Below are positions 16,480 through 24,715 of a stretch of 37,293 bases of DNA, piece after piece. This DNA comes from a virus, in the IMG/VR virus record IMGVR_UViG_3300048929_000397, positions 1-37,293 of that record, one strand, 5' to 3'. Position numbers and translations under genes: made by a program. How positions within the stretch are numbered: position 1 is the first letter of the stretch; each line of letters starts with the position of its first letter. The notes beneath the pieces were generated by a model. It did not search any database. It was not told the origin of the DNA and saw only the letters and a list, made by a program, of their open reading frames with translations.

Positions 16480-17448
16480 GGATTAGAAGTTTTTGAAAAT
16501 TATGTATGTGAAGGTCAGATGGTAATGCCTGGAATCCGTGCATCTATGCGGATCAGCCTAATAGATGTTGATGGTCATAACTTCCCAAATCTTCCGCTTA
16601 TGAAGCTGTCAGCGTGGCATAAGCAGCAAGGGGATATCGTGGAATGGTACAGCCAAATGTTTTTAGGCCATATGGACCGGGTATATATGAGTAAGGTTTT
16701 TTTCTTCACTCCAGATTGTCAGGATATCATAGACGCAGACGAGATCATAAAAGGCGGCACTGGGTATTATTCTCCAGACGGGGGGCCTGGTGTTACAGGA
16801 AGAGATAGAACATATCTATCCAGATTACAGTCTATACCCTGAAATGTGCAAAGATACCGCATACGGATTCTTAACAAGGGGCTGTCCCCGTGGTTGCGCT
16901 TTCTGTGTAGTGGCTGATAAAGAAGGAAAATGCAGCGTGAAGGTTGCGGACCTGAAAGAATTCTAGAGCGGTCAAAAGGAAATAAAGCTTCTTGATCAGA
17001 ACCTCTTAGCCTGTAAGGATTGGAAAGAATTGCTGCAATAGCTTATAGATTCCGGTGCATGGGTGGATTTTACACAAGGTTTGGATATTCGAGTCATGAC
17101 ACAGGAAAAGGCTGATATGATCGGTGTGTGAAGGTCAAGCAAGTACATTTTGCATGGGATCAATATAAAGACAAGAATGTGATTGTGGAGCGGTTTAAAT
17201 GGTTCAAGGAGGTTACGGGATGGGATTACCGTAAAATGAGCGTGTATGTGCTAACCGGATTTGATACTACACTGGATCAGGACCTTGAAAGGATTTATAC
17301 GCTGCGTGACCTGGGATACAGTCCCTATGTAATGATTTACGATAAACACAAGCTGCGGAGGGGAAATGAATTAAAAAGGCTGCAAAGATGGGTTAATTCC
17401 CGGTTTGCGTTTGCGGCAGTAAAACGGTTTGAGGATTACAAGGGGTGA
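16477..17448 (+). pseudogene. Radical SAM protein gene, degraded
   Basis: Three frame blocks read together as one radical SAM protein. Block 1 (16477 to about 16790) holds SLIDVDGHNFPNLPLMKLSA. Block 2 (about 16800-17130, another frame) has the iron-sulfur motif RGCPRGCAFC (CxxxCxxC) and LIDSGAWVDFTQGLDIRVMT. Block 3 (17128-17448) has VKQVHFAWDQYKDKN and ends FEDYKG. Joining them requires two frameshifts (near 16790 and 17128), and block 2 has two in-frame TAG codons (16964, 17039). Intact relatives sit in phages and mobile elements of gut clostridia; their substrate is unknown to me. This copy cannot make the full enzyme. Just behind it, 17453-17497 reads as the start of another lost gene with GTA where a GTG start would be expected. 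Confidence 0.8.
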
Positions 17449-17514
17449 TCCGGTAAACGAATATTTAGTGAAGTTAGAAAGATTAGATAAGTGACTTTTG
17501 AAAGGAGAATTAAT

Positions 17515-17628
17515 TTGTATAGTTGGGCTAAATGGGCAAGCGTAGCAGCTGCTGTATCAGTGGGATTGTATTATACAAGAAATCCAAATTGCTTATGGGC
17601 ATTCTTGATATGTATTATGGGTTCATAA
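17515..17628 (+). CDS. Tiny membrane protein, 37 aa, TTG start
   Basis: TTG at 17515, seven bases after AAAGGAG. The peptide MYSWAKWASVAAAVSVGLYY is followed by CLWAFLICIMG, giving one or two short membrane segments around RNPN. Too short to classify; tiny membrane proteins are common in phage accessory regions (holin-like, inhibitors, toxins). Confidence 0.5.
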   Translation: MYSWAKWASVAAAVSVGLYYTRNPNCLWAFLICIMGS

Positions 17629-17643
17629 AGGTGGTGGTGTAAT

Positions 17644-18054
17644 ATGAACGAAAGTGAACTTAGGAAATACTGGTCCGCCTATACGGATGCCTGGAAACTA
17701 ATGAAAAATCGCCAGATGATCAAACCGGAACATATCACACAGATGATAAAGAAGCATGAGAATCCTGTCATGAGCCGGCTGTTCTGTCTGGTTGTCTGGC
17801 AAGAGATAAAAAGGATTAGACCCGGCGGCGCTCCGCTTAAAGATAAGCAGTATGAGGAATGTCTTACCGGAGCATGGAAGCTGTTTAAACAGTACAGCGA
17901 ACCAAATGATACAGATGAATACTGGAATGGTCTTGTTGATACGATTGGGGCCATGTCCAAAGAATATGGCAATTGTAGTTTTATAAGTAATCTCCTGATT
18001 CACGTAACGCTAGAAGAACTTGAAAGAATTTGGAGATCAGGAAAACAAAAATAG
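17644..18054 (+). CDS. Hypothetical protein, 136 aa
   Basis: ATG behind GGTGGTGGTGT. Soluble, helical, tryptophan-rich (RKYWSAYTDAWKLM at the start, ERIWRSG at the end). No family recognised. It sits directly before the methyltransferase and may share its transcript. Confidence 0.6.
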   Translation: MNESELRKYWSAYTDAWKLMKNRQMIKPEHITQMIKKHENPVMSRLFCLVVWQEIKRIRPGGAPLKDKQYEECLTGAWKLFKQYSEPNDTDEYWNGLVDTIGAMSKEYGNCSFISNLLIHVTLEELERIWRSGKQK

Positions 18055-18056
18055 GA

Positions 18057-18111
18057 AAGGAGCCAGCCTCCTGCAGGGGTAAGGGTATACCGGGCTTCTT
18101 TGAAAAAAATG
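18057..18111 (+). promoter_or_regulatory. Structured leader with paired Shine-Dalgarno (copy B)
   Basis: AAGGAGCC pairs with GGCTTCTT across eight positions (one G-U, at a different place than in copy A). The distance from the AAGGAG to the ATG at 18109 is 52 bases, against 51 in copy A. The changed wobble position supports a conserved hairpin. It may keep methyltransferase translation low until the helix opens. Confidence 0.55.
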
Positions 18112-20835
18112 AGAGATTTAATAATAGATTGCTTTGCCGGTGGCGGTGGCGCCAGTGTTGGAATTGAAATGGCTCTGGGTAGACCAGTTGATATAGCTGT
18201 CAATCACAATCCACAGGCTATCAGGATGCACAAAACAAATCACCCTGATACATTACATTTGACAGAGGATATCTTTAAAGTTGATCTGCAGAAGTATGTA
18301 AGAGGTCGTCACGTAGCTTTAATGTGGGCCAGTCCAGATTGTTTCCCTGCTGGGAATTTTGTTTGGACGGATAAAGGATATAAAAATATAGAAGATGTTG
18401 TTTGTGGGGATAGGGTTTTAACACATTTAGGGAATTGCAAGCGTGTATATAGAACCATTAAAAAGAATGATCGGAAGTTTTGCAATATAAAAATAGCTGG
18501 AACAGAGGAGTTTCAGGCTACCCTAAATCACCCTTTCTATGCAAGGAAAAAGAAATGGGTCAGTACTCATAAAGATGGGAAAGCACTGCAGTATACGGAT
18601 ATGCTGGAGCCGCAATGGATAAAAGCTGAAGAATTGACAACGGAATATCGGGTAGGAATTCCAATTAATTCAGAAGCAAAAATACCGGAATGGAACGGAA
18701 CAATCAAATATACATGTAATCAATACGGAATAAATAATTCTTGGATTGAAAATTCATTATCCCAATACTTAGATAAAAATGATTTCTGGTGGTTAATCGG
18801 CAGATACTTGGGAGACGGGTACGTTTCAAATGAAAAGCAGATGGTCGATATTTGTTGCAATTATGATGAGATAAGTGAAATTGATGAGGTCATTAAACGC
18901 CTTAAAATTCCTTATACCACAAGGGAAAAGGATTCTACTTTTAGTTTTTTGATTTCCAGTAAAGAGTTTTGCGAATTTGTGAGTGCTTTCGGTATTGGCT
19001 CTTTGAATAAAAGCATTACACCAGAAATACTCAATTTACCCAAGATTCTTTTACGATCATTTTTAGATGGATACATCAGTGCAGATGGTTCATGGGATAA
19101 TTCTTTAAATAATCCCAGGTGTCAGATAACTACCGTTAGCAGAAAACTTGCTTATGGATTGCAACAATGCTTATTAAAAGCCTATAGCAGATATGCTGGC
19201 CTGACAGTTAATAAACATCCTAATTCATTAATTGAAGGAAGAAAGGTTAATTCACATACAGCGTACATACTTGTATTTTACAAAAACGAAACCAATCGTT
19301 TGCAATACAAAGTTGAGGATAATATGGCATGGGTAAACATCAAGTCATGTAATAAAGTGAATGATAGCCAGAAATCCATATACACGCTTTCGGTGGAAGA
19401 TGATGAAAGTTTTACTGTAAATAATGTGGCCGTTCATAACTGCACCAGTCATAGTAAGGCGAAGGGTGGTAAGCCTAGGGAAAAGGGGTTAAGAATACTC
19501 CCTTGGGCAGTATATAAACATGCTAAAGCTATTCTGCCAGATGTGATCCTGATGGAAAATGTTGAGGAAATTCAGAAGTGGGGACCTTTGGATAATGATG
19601 GGTATCCCATAAAGGAACGTAAAGGGGAAGACTATCAGAGCTTTATAACGGCCATGAAGTCACTAGGCTATGTATTTGATAGTCGGGAACTGGTAGCAGC
19701 AGATTACGGAGCACCTACCACAAGAAAACGATGGTATGCAGTCTTTCGCAGAGATGGCAAGCCAATTGTCTGGCCAGAGCCAACACATAACAAATACGGT
19801 ACTGGTGAATTAAAGAAGTGGGAGCCTATATGGAAGTACTTAGATTTAATGGATTTAGGAAAGTCTATCTTTGGAAGAAAAAAGCCACTTGCAGACAAGA
19901 CTATGAACCGAATAGCCAGGGGCTTGGATAAATTTGTTTTTAACTGTCCAGAACCATTTATCGTTCAAGTAAATCATAGTGGAGATAATTTTCGAGGACA
20001 GAGTATACATGAGCCTATGCCCACTATTACGCAAAAGCATGGCTTTGGAACTGTGACACCGTACATTATGCAGATAGGGCAGACAGGCTTCTGCTCTGAT
20101 AGAAATAGATCCTTAGAAGATCCTATGAGTACAGTAGTTACTAAAAACGAGTATTGCTTTATCAGTCCTATTATGATTCAGTATCATTCCGAAACCTCAA
20201 AGTCTGATGTGAGAGGGCAGTCATTCGACGAACCAATAATGACGCTTGATACTAGTAACCGTTATGGTCTGGTAGCGGCTTTCCTAACAAAGTTCTATAA
20301 AACGGGAACAGGTCAACCTTTATGGGAACCGATACATACAATTACAACTAGCCCTGGACATTTTGGACAGGTAAGCATTCTTGCAATAAGCAAGGAAGAA
20401 CTGCTAATAAATGGTGTTGATGAAGAAACAGCGCAGAAATGTACATGGGTAAGCCAGTTTATTATTAAGTATTATGGTGGTGATGTGACTGGAGTTAGTT
20501 TGGAAGAGCCACTTCATACAATTGTGACGAAAGATAGATTTGCCCTGGTTACAGTCCTTGGGAATGAATATGTGATTCTGGATATTTTCCTACGGATGCT
20601 GAAAGCTGAACCGGAATTAAAACTGGGTCAGGGTTTCCCAGAGGATTACATCATTGATCATGATTACGAGGGAAAGAAATATCCAGTATGTGAACAGGTA
20701 GCCCGTATTGGAAACAGCGTTGTTCCTATTGTGGCAGAAGCTTTGGTTGAGGCGAATTGTCCCTACCTAAAAATAGGAGAGCGAATGCCTAACATGAGAA
20801 TTGATGATAGCCAGGAACAGCTTAGGTTTGCTTGA
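18109..20835 (+). CDS. DNA cytosine-C5 methyltransferase with intein
   Basis: ATG at 18109 (TTG at 18100 possible). Residues 1-77 carry motif I (DCFAGGGGASVGIEMALG). Residues 78-444 are an intein. From 445 the enzyme resumes with CTSHSKAKGGKPREKG (motif IV Cys), then ENVEEIQKWG (motif VI) and DYGAPTTRKRWYAVF (motif VIII). The C-terminus has RIGNSVVPIVAEAL (motif X). The target-recognition part holds about five similar units of the pattern EPMPTITQKHGFG. The spliced enzyme would be 541 residues. It methylates cytosine in DNA, probably to protect phage DNA from restriction. No endonuclease partner is adjacent. Confidence 0.92.
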   Translation: MRDLIIDCFAGGGGASVGIEMALGRPVDIAVNHNPQAIRMHKTNHPDTLHLTEDIFKVDLQKYVRGRHVALMWASPDCFPAGNFVWTDKGYKNIEDVVCGDRVLTHLGNCKRVYRTIKKNDRKFCNIKIAGTEEFQATLNHPFYARKKKWVSTHKDGKALQYTDMLEPQWIKAEELTTEYRVGIPINSEAKIPEWNGTIKYTCNQYGINNSWIENSLSQYLDKNDFWWLIGRYLGDGYVSNEKQMVDICCNYDEISEIDEVIKRLKIPYTTREKDSTFSFLISSKEFCEFVSAFGIGSLNKSITPEILNLPKILLRSFLDGYISADGSWDNSLNNPRCQITTVSRKLAYGLQQCLLKAYSRYAGLTVNKHPNSLIEGRKVNSHTAYILVFYKNETNRLQYKVEDNMAWVNIKSCNKVNDSQKSIYTLSVEDDESFTVNNVAVHNCTSHSKAKGGKPREKGLRILPWAVYKHAKAILPDVILMENVEEIQKWGPLDNDGYPIKERKGEDYQSFITAMKSLGYVFDSRELVAADYGAPTTRKRWYAVFRRDGKPIVWPEPTHNKYGTGELKKWEPIWKYLDLMDLGKSIFGRKKPLADKTMNRIARGLDKFVFNCPEPFIVQVNHSGDNFRGQSIHEPMPTITQKHGFGTVTPYIMQIGQTGFCSDRNRSLEDPMSTVVTKNEYCFISPIMIQYHSETSKSDVRGQSFDEPIMTLDTSNRYGLVAAFLTKFYKTGTGQPLWEPIHTITTSPGHFGQVSILAISKEELLINGVDEETAQKCTWVSQFIIKYYGGDVTGVSLEEPLHTIVTKDRFALVTVLGNEYVILDIFLRMLKAEPELKLGQGFPEDYIIDHDYEGKKYPVCEQVARIGNSVVPIVAEALVEANCPYLKIGERMPNMRIDDSQEQLRFA
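18340..19440 (+). mobile_element. Intein with LAGLIDADG homing endonuclease, 367 aa
   Basis: Begins with Cys (CFPAGNFVWTDKGYKNIEDV, splicing block A), has block B (ATLNHPFY with the TxxH histidine) and ends VAVHN before Cys+1, the normal HN/C junction. Two dodecapeptide motifs of a LAGLIDADG endonuclease lie between: WLIGRYLGDGYVS and LRSFLDGYISADGS. All splicing residues are present, so it should self-excise and also home. The insertion is exactly ahead of the catalytic Cys of the methyltransferase, so the precursor cannot methylate. Confidence 0.93.
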
Positions 20836-20853
20836 TTTATTGTTCTTTGATAA

Positions 20854-20882
20854 TTGAATATTGATAGTTGGAATGGTATAAT
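20854..20882 (+). promoter_or_regulatory. Cargo-gene promoter with inverted-repeat arm
   Basis: -35 TTGAAT (20854-20859), 17-base spacer, -10 TATAAT (20877-20882). GAATATTGATAGTTGG (20856-20871), across the -35 and spacer, recurs inverted without mismatch at 21335-21350. Confidence 0.8.
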
Positions 20883-20914
20883 AAAATTATTAATCATATA
20901 GGGGGATTCAAAAG

Positions 20915-21316
20915 ATGAAAAATTTAAAAGATCATGTTCCGTTTATTCAAGCAACAATCAAACTGGCAAGTGAAAGAGAAAGAGAAGAGTTTCAGGAAGA
21001 GAGCTATATTGAGGGTAAGGATTTAAAGTGGGACTTAGAGAGTTTAGCCATAAAGGGAAAGGAAAAGGAATTATATGATTATTTATCTTCACTTGATTAT
21101 GAAACGATTAAAGTAATGCAGACAATTATGTATATTGGTCGAGATGGTTCATTCGCTGAAGAAGATGGATCATACGATTACAATGAATCTCGAAAGGCCA
21201 TGGACAAGCAGGGGTGGCATCAGGATAAAACGATTGAAGCAAATCAGATGGCTGAAAAAGTTCCTCTTGCTGAGTATCTATTTGACGGTTGTAAGAAAAT
21301 TGGATTAGCAATATAA
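20915..21316 (+). CDS. DUF3775-like protein, 133 aa
   Basis: ATG behind AGGGGG. Acidic, helical protein; the segment LDYETIKVMQTIMYIGRDG resembles the core of DUF3775 proteins, a family of unknown role found in phages and gut bacteria. It has its own promoter and terminator, both carrying the inverted-repeat arms, so it is an independent cargo gene. Confidence 0.65.
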   Translation: MKNLKDHVPFIQATIKLASEREREEFQEESYIEGKDLKWDLESLAIKGKEKELYDYLSSLDYETIKVMQTIMYIGRDGSFAEEDGSYDYNESRKAMDKQGWHQDKTIEANQMAEKVPLAEYLFDGCKKIGLAI

Positions 21317-21334
21317 CTTAAGTAATGAAATGAG

Positions 21335-21365
21335 CCAACTATCAATATTCGGTAGTTGGTTTTTT
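21335..21365 (+). terminator. Terminator of DUF3775-like gene
   Basis: CCAACTA (21335-21341) pairs with TAGTTGG (21353-21359), 11-base loop, then six T. The 5' arm and loop are the inverted copy of the promoter element. Confidence 0.88.
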
Positions 21366-21397
21366 GTTACAAAAAATGAAAGGAGGTCAACTGACCT

Positions 21398-21712
21398 ATG
21401 TGAAAAATAAGGATTTTTTACAACGATAAAAGCAAGTGTACGTTGGCTGGAAAACATCGGGATATTCCATTAGAACTGGCTAAGCATTATTATAATCAGT
21501 ATGCTGCAGGGAAGCAGTGCAAAGTTATATATCAGCAATATCCTAAAGAGATCATGAGGAAAGGGATTTGTTTCAGAAGATCGAAGAACTGGAATCCTTT
21601 GAGAAATAAAGAACCTGGGGGACCGGCAAGGTTTCCCCGCCGGTATGAGTATGAAAAACACATACATAAAATTGAAAAGATGCATATGCACTATTATTAT
21701 AGCAAAATTTAA
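21398..21712 (+). pseudogene. Small basic protein gene with TGA as second codon
   Basis: AAGGAGG is followed by ATG 21398 and at once by TGA 21401-21403; the frame then runs open to 21712 (KIRIFYNDKSKC, then AGKHRDIPLELAKHYYNQYA and a basic tail). The good ribosome site and the coherent frame suggest one gene hit by a nonsense mutation. A TTG at 21443 could still give an 89-residue protein, but no ribosome site serves it. Family unknown. Confidence 0.55.
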
Positions 21713-21755
21713 TTGGTAAATGGATGTAAAAATTTACCAATTATACTTAAGGCAA

Positions 21756-21874
21756 TTAAAAAGCCGGGGAATAATCCCCGGTAAAAAAATAGCCAAAAAA
21801 GAACATACATTCGAATTCGGACAATAAACAAGCGGTAGAGTCCCCGACCAAAGTTCTTCCACCGCTTCACGCTT
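21756..21874 (-). ncRNA. Putative small RNA antisense to integrase leader
   Basis: Minus-strand promoter TTGCTT (21909-21904), 17 bases, TATAAT (21886-21881). The transcript would hold a 7-bp hairpin (AAGCGGT 21830-21836 with ACCGCTT 21861-21867, 24-base loop) and end at the CCGGGG/CCCCGG terminator (21764-21781) with a T-run. No open reading frame of note inside. An 8-bp inverted repeat, CTTAAGGA/TCCTTAAG (21872-21879, 21899-21906), brackets the -10 box and may be an operator. It resembles antisense or type I antitoxin RNAs, but no target is identified. Confidence 0.5.
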
Positions 21875-21938
21875 AAGGATATTATAAGTCAAATTGTCTC
21901 CTTAAGCAACCATATTTTTGAAAAGGAGATTACATATT

Positions 21939-22976
21939 ATGAATGGACAAACTGTTAAAGCTCAGGTTATTAACAATATTATTGTTGCCATGGCAGGGCA
22001 TGTGGCGAAAGAAGTTTTAGATATTCTTCATCAGGTGATCATAAAAGAATTTGTCAATGTCAATATGGAGGAAATCACGACTCTTCCGGTAAAATACCAG
22101 AACGATACGGATCAGAAGAATAAATACATTATTCGACTCTTTATTGTAAAGAAGAAAATAAAAGATAATACAAAGGAAGCGTATCTCAGTGCTATTAAGC
22201 GCCTGATCACCTTGATTGATAAGCCGCTGGACCGAATAGAGGAATCCGACATCAGCTATTATCTTTCCTGGTACGAGAAACGAAATATAAATATTGGTGG
22301 CAAGAAGAATCAGGCCGTTACTGTGAATAATGAAAGACGGTTCCTGTCAGCGTTCTTCACTTGGATGCGGAAAGAAAAATTAATCGGTGACAACCCGGTA
22401 GAAGCAACTGACCCACTAAAAGCAATCAGGAAGCCGATTGATTATTTCAAGCCAGAGGAAATGGCAAAGATGAGGGACGCATGTAAGAACCTCAGGGAAC
22501 GGGCCCTAATTGAAGTGTTGCGTAGTACCGGGGCCAGAGTAGGAGAGTTGGTTGACATTACCCTTAACCAGATAGATTGGAGAACTGGGGATATTATGAT
22601 TCAGGGGGAGAAGAACGACAGATATGAACCAATATTCTTAGATGATGAAGCACGGTATTATTACCAACAGTATCTCAATTCCAGGAGTGATGAAAGTCTG
22701 TTTATGTTTCCTCAATGCAAAGCACCTCATGAAAAGATGTCAACGTCTGGGATCCGAAGCCTATTGAAAACTATTGGCAATCGAGCAAAGTTAAGATGCC
22801 GGGTATATCCTCATAAATTGCGTAAAACGCTGGGAATGAATCTTAAAAATAAAGGAGTGGACCTTGGCACCATTCAGGAGATTCTAAGACATTCCAGTCC
22901 GTCGGTGACCGCTATTTATTACGCTCAATCTACACCGAATACATTAAGAAGTGTAAGAGAGAGGTGTGCAGGATAA
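21939..22976 (+). CDS. Tyrosine recombinase (XerC/D-type integrase), 345 aa
   Basis: I use ATG 21939, eight bases after AAAGGAGATT. The N-terminal core-binding domain (AYLSAIKRLITLI ... FLSAFFTWMRKEKLI) is followed by the catalytic domain with Arg I (RSTGARVGELVDI), HxxR (HKLRKTLGM) and the H/Y pair (LRHSSPSVTAIYYA). All catalytic residues are present. It overlaps the next regulator gene by one base and lies in the middle of the phage genome. Whether it integrates the phage or acts in resolution cannot be told, since no att core was found. Confidence 0.88.
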   Translation: MNGQTVKAQVINNIIVAMAGHVAKEVLDILHQVIIKEFVNVNMEEITTLPVKYQNDTDQKNKYIIRLFIVKKKIKDNTKEAYLSAIKRLITLIDKPLDRIEESDISYYLSWYEKRNINIGGKKNQAVTVNNERRFLSAFFTWMRKEKLIGDNPVEATDPLKAIRKPIDYFKPEEMAKMRDACKNLRERALIEVLRSTGARVGELVDITLNQIDWRTGDIMIQGEKNDRYEPIFLDDEARYYYQQYLNSRSDESLFMFPQCKAPHEKMSTSGIRSLLKTIGNRAKLRCRVYPHKLRKTLGMNLKNKGVDLGTIQEILRHSSPSVTAIYYAQSTPNTLRSVRERCAG

Positions 22977-23341
22977 TGGGAAATGCGACAAGAGATCAAC
23001 TTAAAAATTTGGTTGTTATCAATGCTGCCATTGCTGAAGCTGACGAAGAACTTCAGATGATTGAGACGGAAATAAATACACATGGCTATGATAAGAAATA
23101 TGTTTCTGTCTTAAAAGATCTAAATCATAAGGTTTTTTACTATCGGTATCAAAAAATAAAAAGCTGTGTAAATCTGTATGATAAAATCGAAGCATTGGAT
23201 GACGAGCAAGAAAAGCGGCTAATTAAATATCGTTACATACGTGGCTATCGCTGGGATGATATTGCTGAAAAAATGGGATATAGTGTTAGACAGGTGTTCA
23301 ATATACATAAACGGGGATTACGTAGCTTGGGATTCAAATGA
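22976..23341 (+). CDS. Sigma-region-4-like late regulator (ArpU/RinA type)
   Basis: 121 residues; ATG overlaps the integrase stop. The C-terminus (LDDEQEKRLIKYRYIRGYRWDDIAEKMGYSVRQVFNIHKRGLRSL) is a sigma-70 region 4-type helix-turn-helix. Small proteins of this shape usually sit just before terminase genes in Gram-positive phages and switch on late transcription. Here the terminase is 13 kb further on, so the DNA in between looks like inserted cargo. Confidence 0.72.
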   Translation: MGNATRDQLKNLVVINAAIAEADEELQMIETEINTHGYDKKYVSVLKDLNHKVFYYRYQKIKSCVNLYDKIEALDDEQEKRLIKYRYIRGYRWDDIAEKMGYSVRQVFNIHKRGLRSLGFK

Positions 23342-23361
23342 GAAGCTGTAATCTACAAAAG

Positions 23362-23400
23362 CCTCACAGACTGTAGAATACCAGATTTGTGAGGTTCTAT
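23362..23400. terminator. Bidirectional terminator between convergent genes
   Basis: CCTCACA (23362-23368) pairs with TGTGAGG (23388-23394), with T-rich sequence on both sides. It serves the plus-strand regulator and the minus-strand nuclease operon. Confidence 0.6.
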
Positions 23401-23440
23401 TTAAGTGTTAATACTGTTGATACTTGGAATTATGTATAAT

Positions 23441-24673
23441 TTAATATTTACTGTTTTTATAGATGATATCTATATTTTTATATTCATCAAATGGAATGGG
23501 AATAGACAAAAGCATTATTCTTTCTTCTACACAATCATCTAGAAGATCCTTTTTACAAGATTTGCAGTAGGTATCATTTCTATTACTAAAAAAATCATTC
23601 AGGTAGTTAAATATTTTATCATCAGTCAGTTCAGGTTGTGTTTTTACAACTTCAAATTCTCCACATTCACAAAATGCAATCATTGTAACATAAGGGTTGT
23701 ATCCGCAGTCTGGACAAGCAATACCTTTTAATCCATTAATATTTGCAATCATTGGATGACCACATATTGGGCATCGTTTAGCTCCAAATACACTGCTTTT
23801 TAGAAATTCCTTAAGATATGCTTTTCGCCAGTTACTCAATATTATTTTAACTGCTTTTTTAGCGCCAAGTTCAATCGATTCTCTTTTGGATATCAGAGTT
23901 TTATCTTTGACATAACCGTTTTCTGTTCTGGTGTATCCTAATGCAAGAGACATACCTGATAAATAACTAGATCGGCATAGTTCCTTACCAAGCATAGCTT
24001 CAATGCTAGACTTTTCGATAAAGTTTCGGTTCCTTCTTAATTCTGCAAATGTATTAGTTAATAAGATGAAAAGATTATCGATACTTTTTTCCCCATGATC
24101 TTTAAAGCCATAAGCTAATCTTAGATATCTAGCAAAAATTGCTTTTGTATCTTTGTTATCACGAAATAAAGGACGTGTATCTATAGTTAAGTAATCTATG
24201 ATTTCTTTATATTTTTCCATAGAAAAATCAGATAATAAAGTATTCTTGATATCTTTCTTTACAGAGTCTGATTCAAATTTATTATGATAAACATTAATAT
24301 ATTCATGTAAGCGATCAGTAAAATTTTTATTATTAATCTTGACGCATTCAAAAGCAGAGATTACAAAAAAGCTTTTTTTGTCTGTTTCTAAACTAGAGTT
24401 GTTTAGAAAAGATTCCATTGTTTTTGTAAATTCTGCATTGTTTATCGTTGAACTCTTAACTTGTATAAAAATGTGATAATCATTATTAATTATTTCTATA
24501 TCATCATTCCCCTCGCATTTTATGGAATAATCATTAATTGAAATATCAAAATTGAAAATATCGGGGTTATTCAACTGCTCAATTGCATATATAGCGGCAA
24601 CAGAATCTTGATTGTCTATTTTGGAATTTATTTTTCCACCTGTTTTGCTTTTAGAATTATAGTCACTCATCAT
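23441..24673 (-). CDS. Putative DUF4297/Cap4-like nuclease with zinc ribbons, 410 aa
   Basis: The N-terminus (QDSVAAIYAIEQLNN, then KCEGNDDIEIINNDYHIFIQVKSSTI) matches the D...QxK active site layout of DUF4297/Cap4-type PD-(D/E)XK endonucleases, which cut DNA in anti-phage systems. The middle is helical. The C-terminal third has three Cys clusters (CPICGHPM, then CPDCGYNP; CECGEF; CKSCKKD) that form zinc ribbons. It is the second gene of a reverse-strand operon with the 241-aa gene upstream. The family call is by motif only; an ABC-three-component-like or other nuclease effector is possible. Confidence 0.6.
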   Translation of the reverse strand: MMSDYNSKSKTGGKINSKIDNQDSVAAIYAIEQLNNPDIFNFDISINDYSIKCEGNDDIEIINNDYHIFIQVKSSTINNAEFTKTMESFLNNSSLETDKKSFFVISAFECVKINNKNFTDRLHEYINVYHNKFESDSVKKDIKNTLLSDFSMEKYKEIIDYLTIDTRPLFRDNKDTKAIFARYLRLAYGFKDHGEKSIDNLFILLTNTFAELRRNRNFIEKSSIEAMLGKELCRSSYLSGMSLALGYTRTENGYVKDKTLISKRESIELGAKKAVKIILSNWRKAYLKEFLKSSVFGAKRCPICGHPMIANINGLKGIACPDCGYNPYVTMIAFCECGEFEVVKTQPELTDDKIFNYLNDFFSNRNDTYCKSCKKDLLDDCVEERIMLLSIPIPFDEYKNIDIIYKNSKY

Positions 24674-24715
24674 TTTTTTCCTCTTCTTTAGTTTATGTAA
24701 ATTTATATTTGTACG

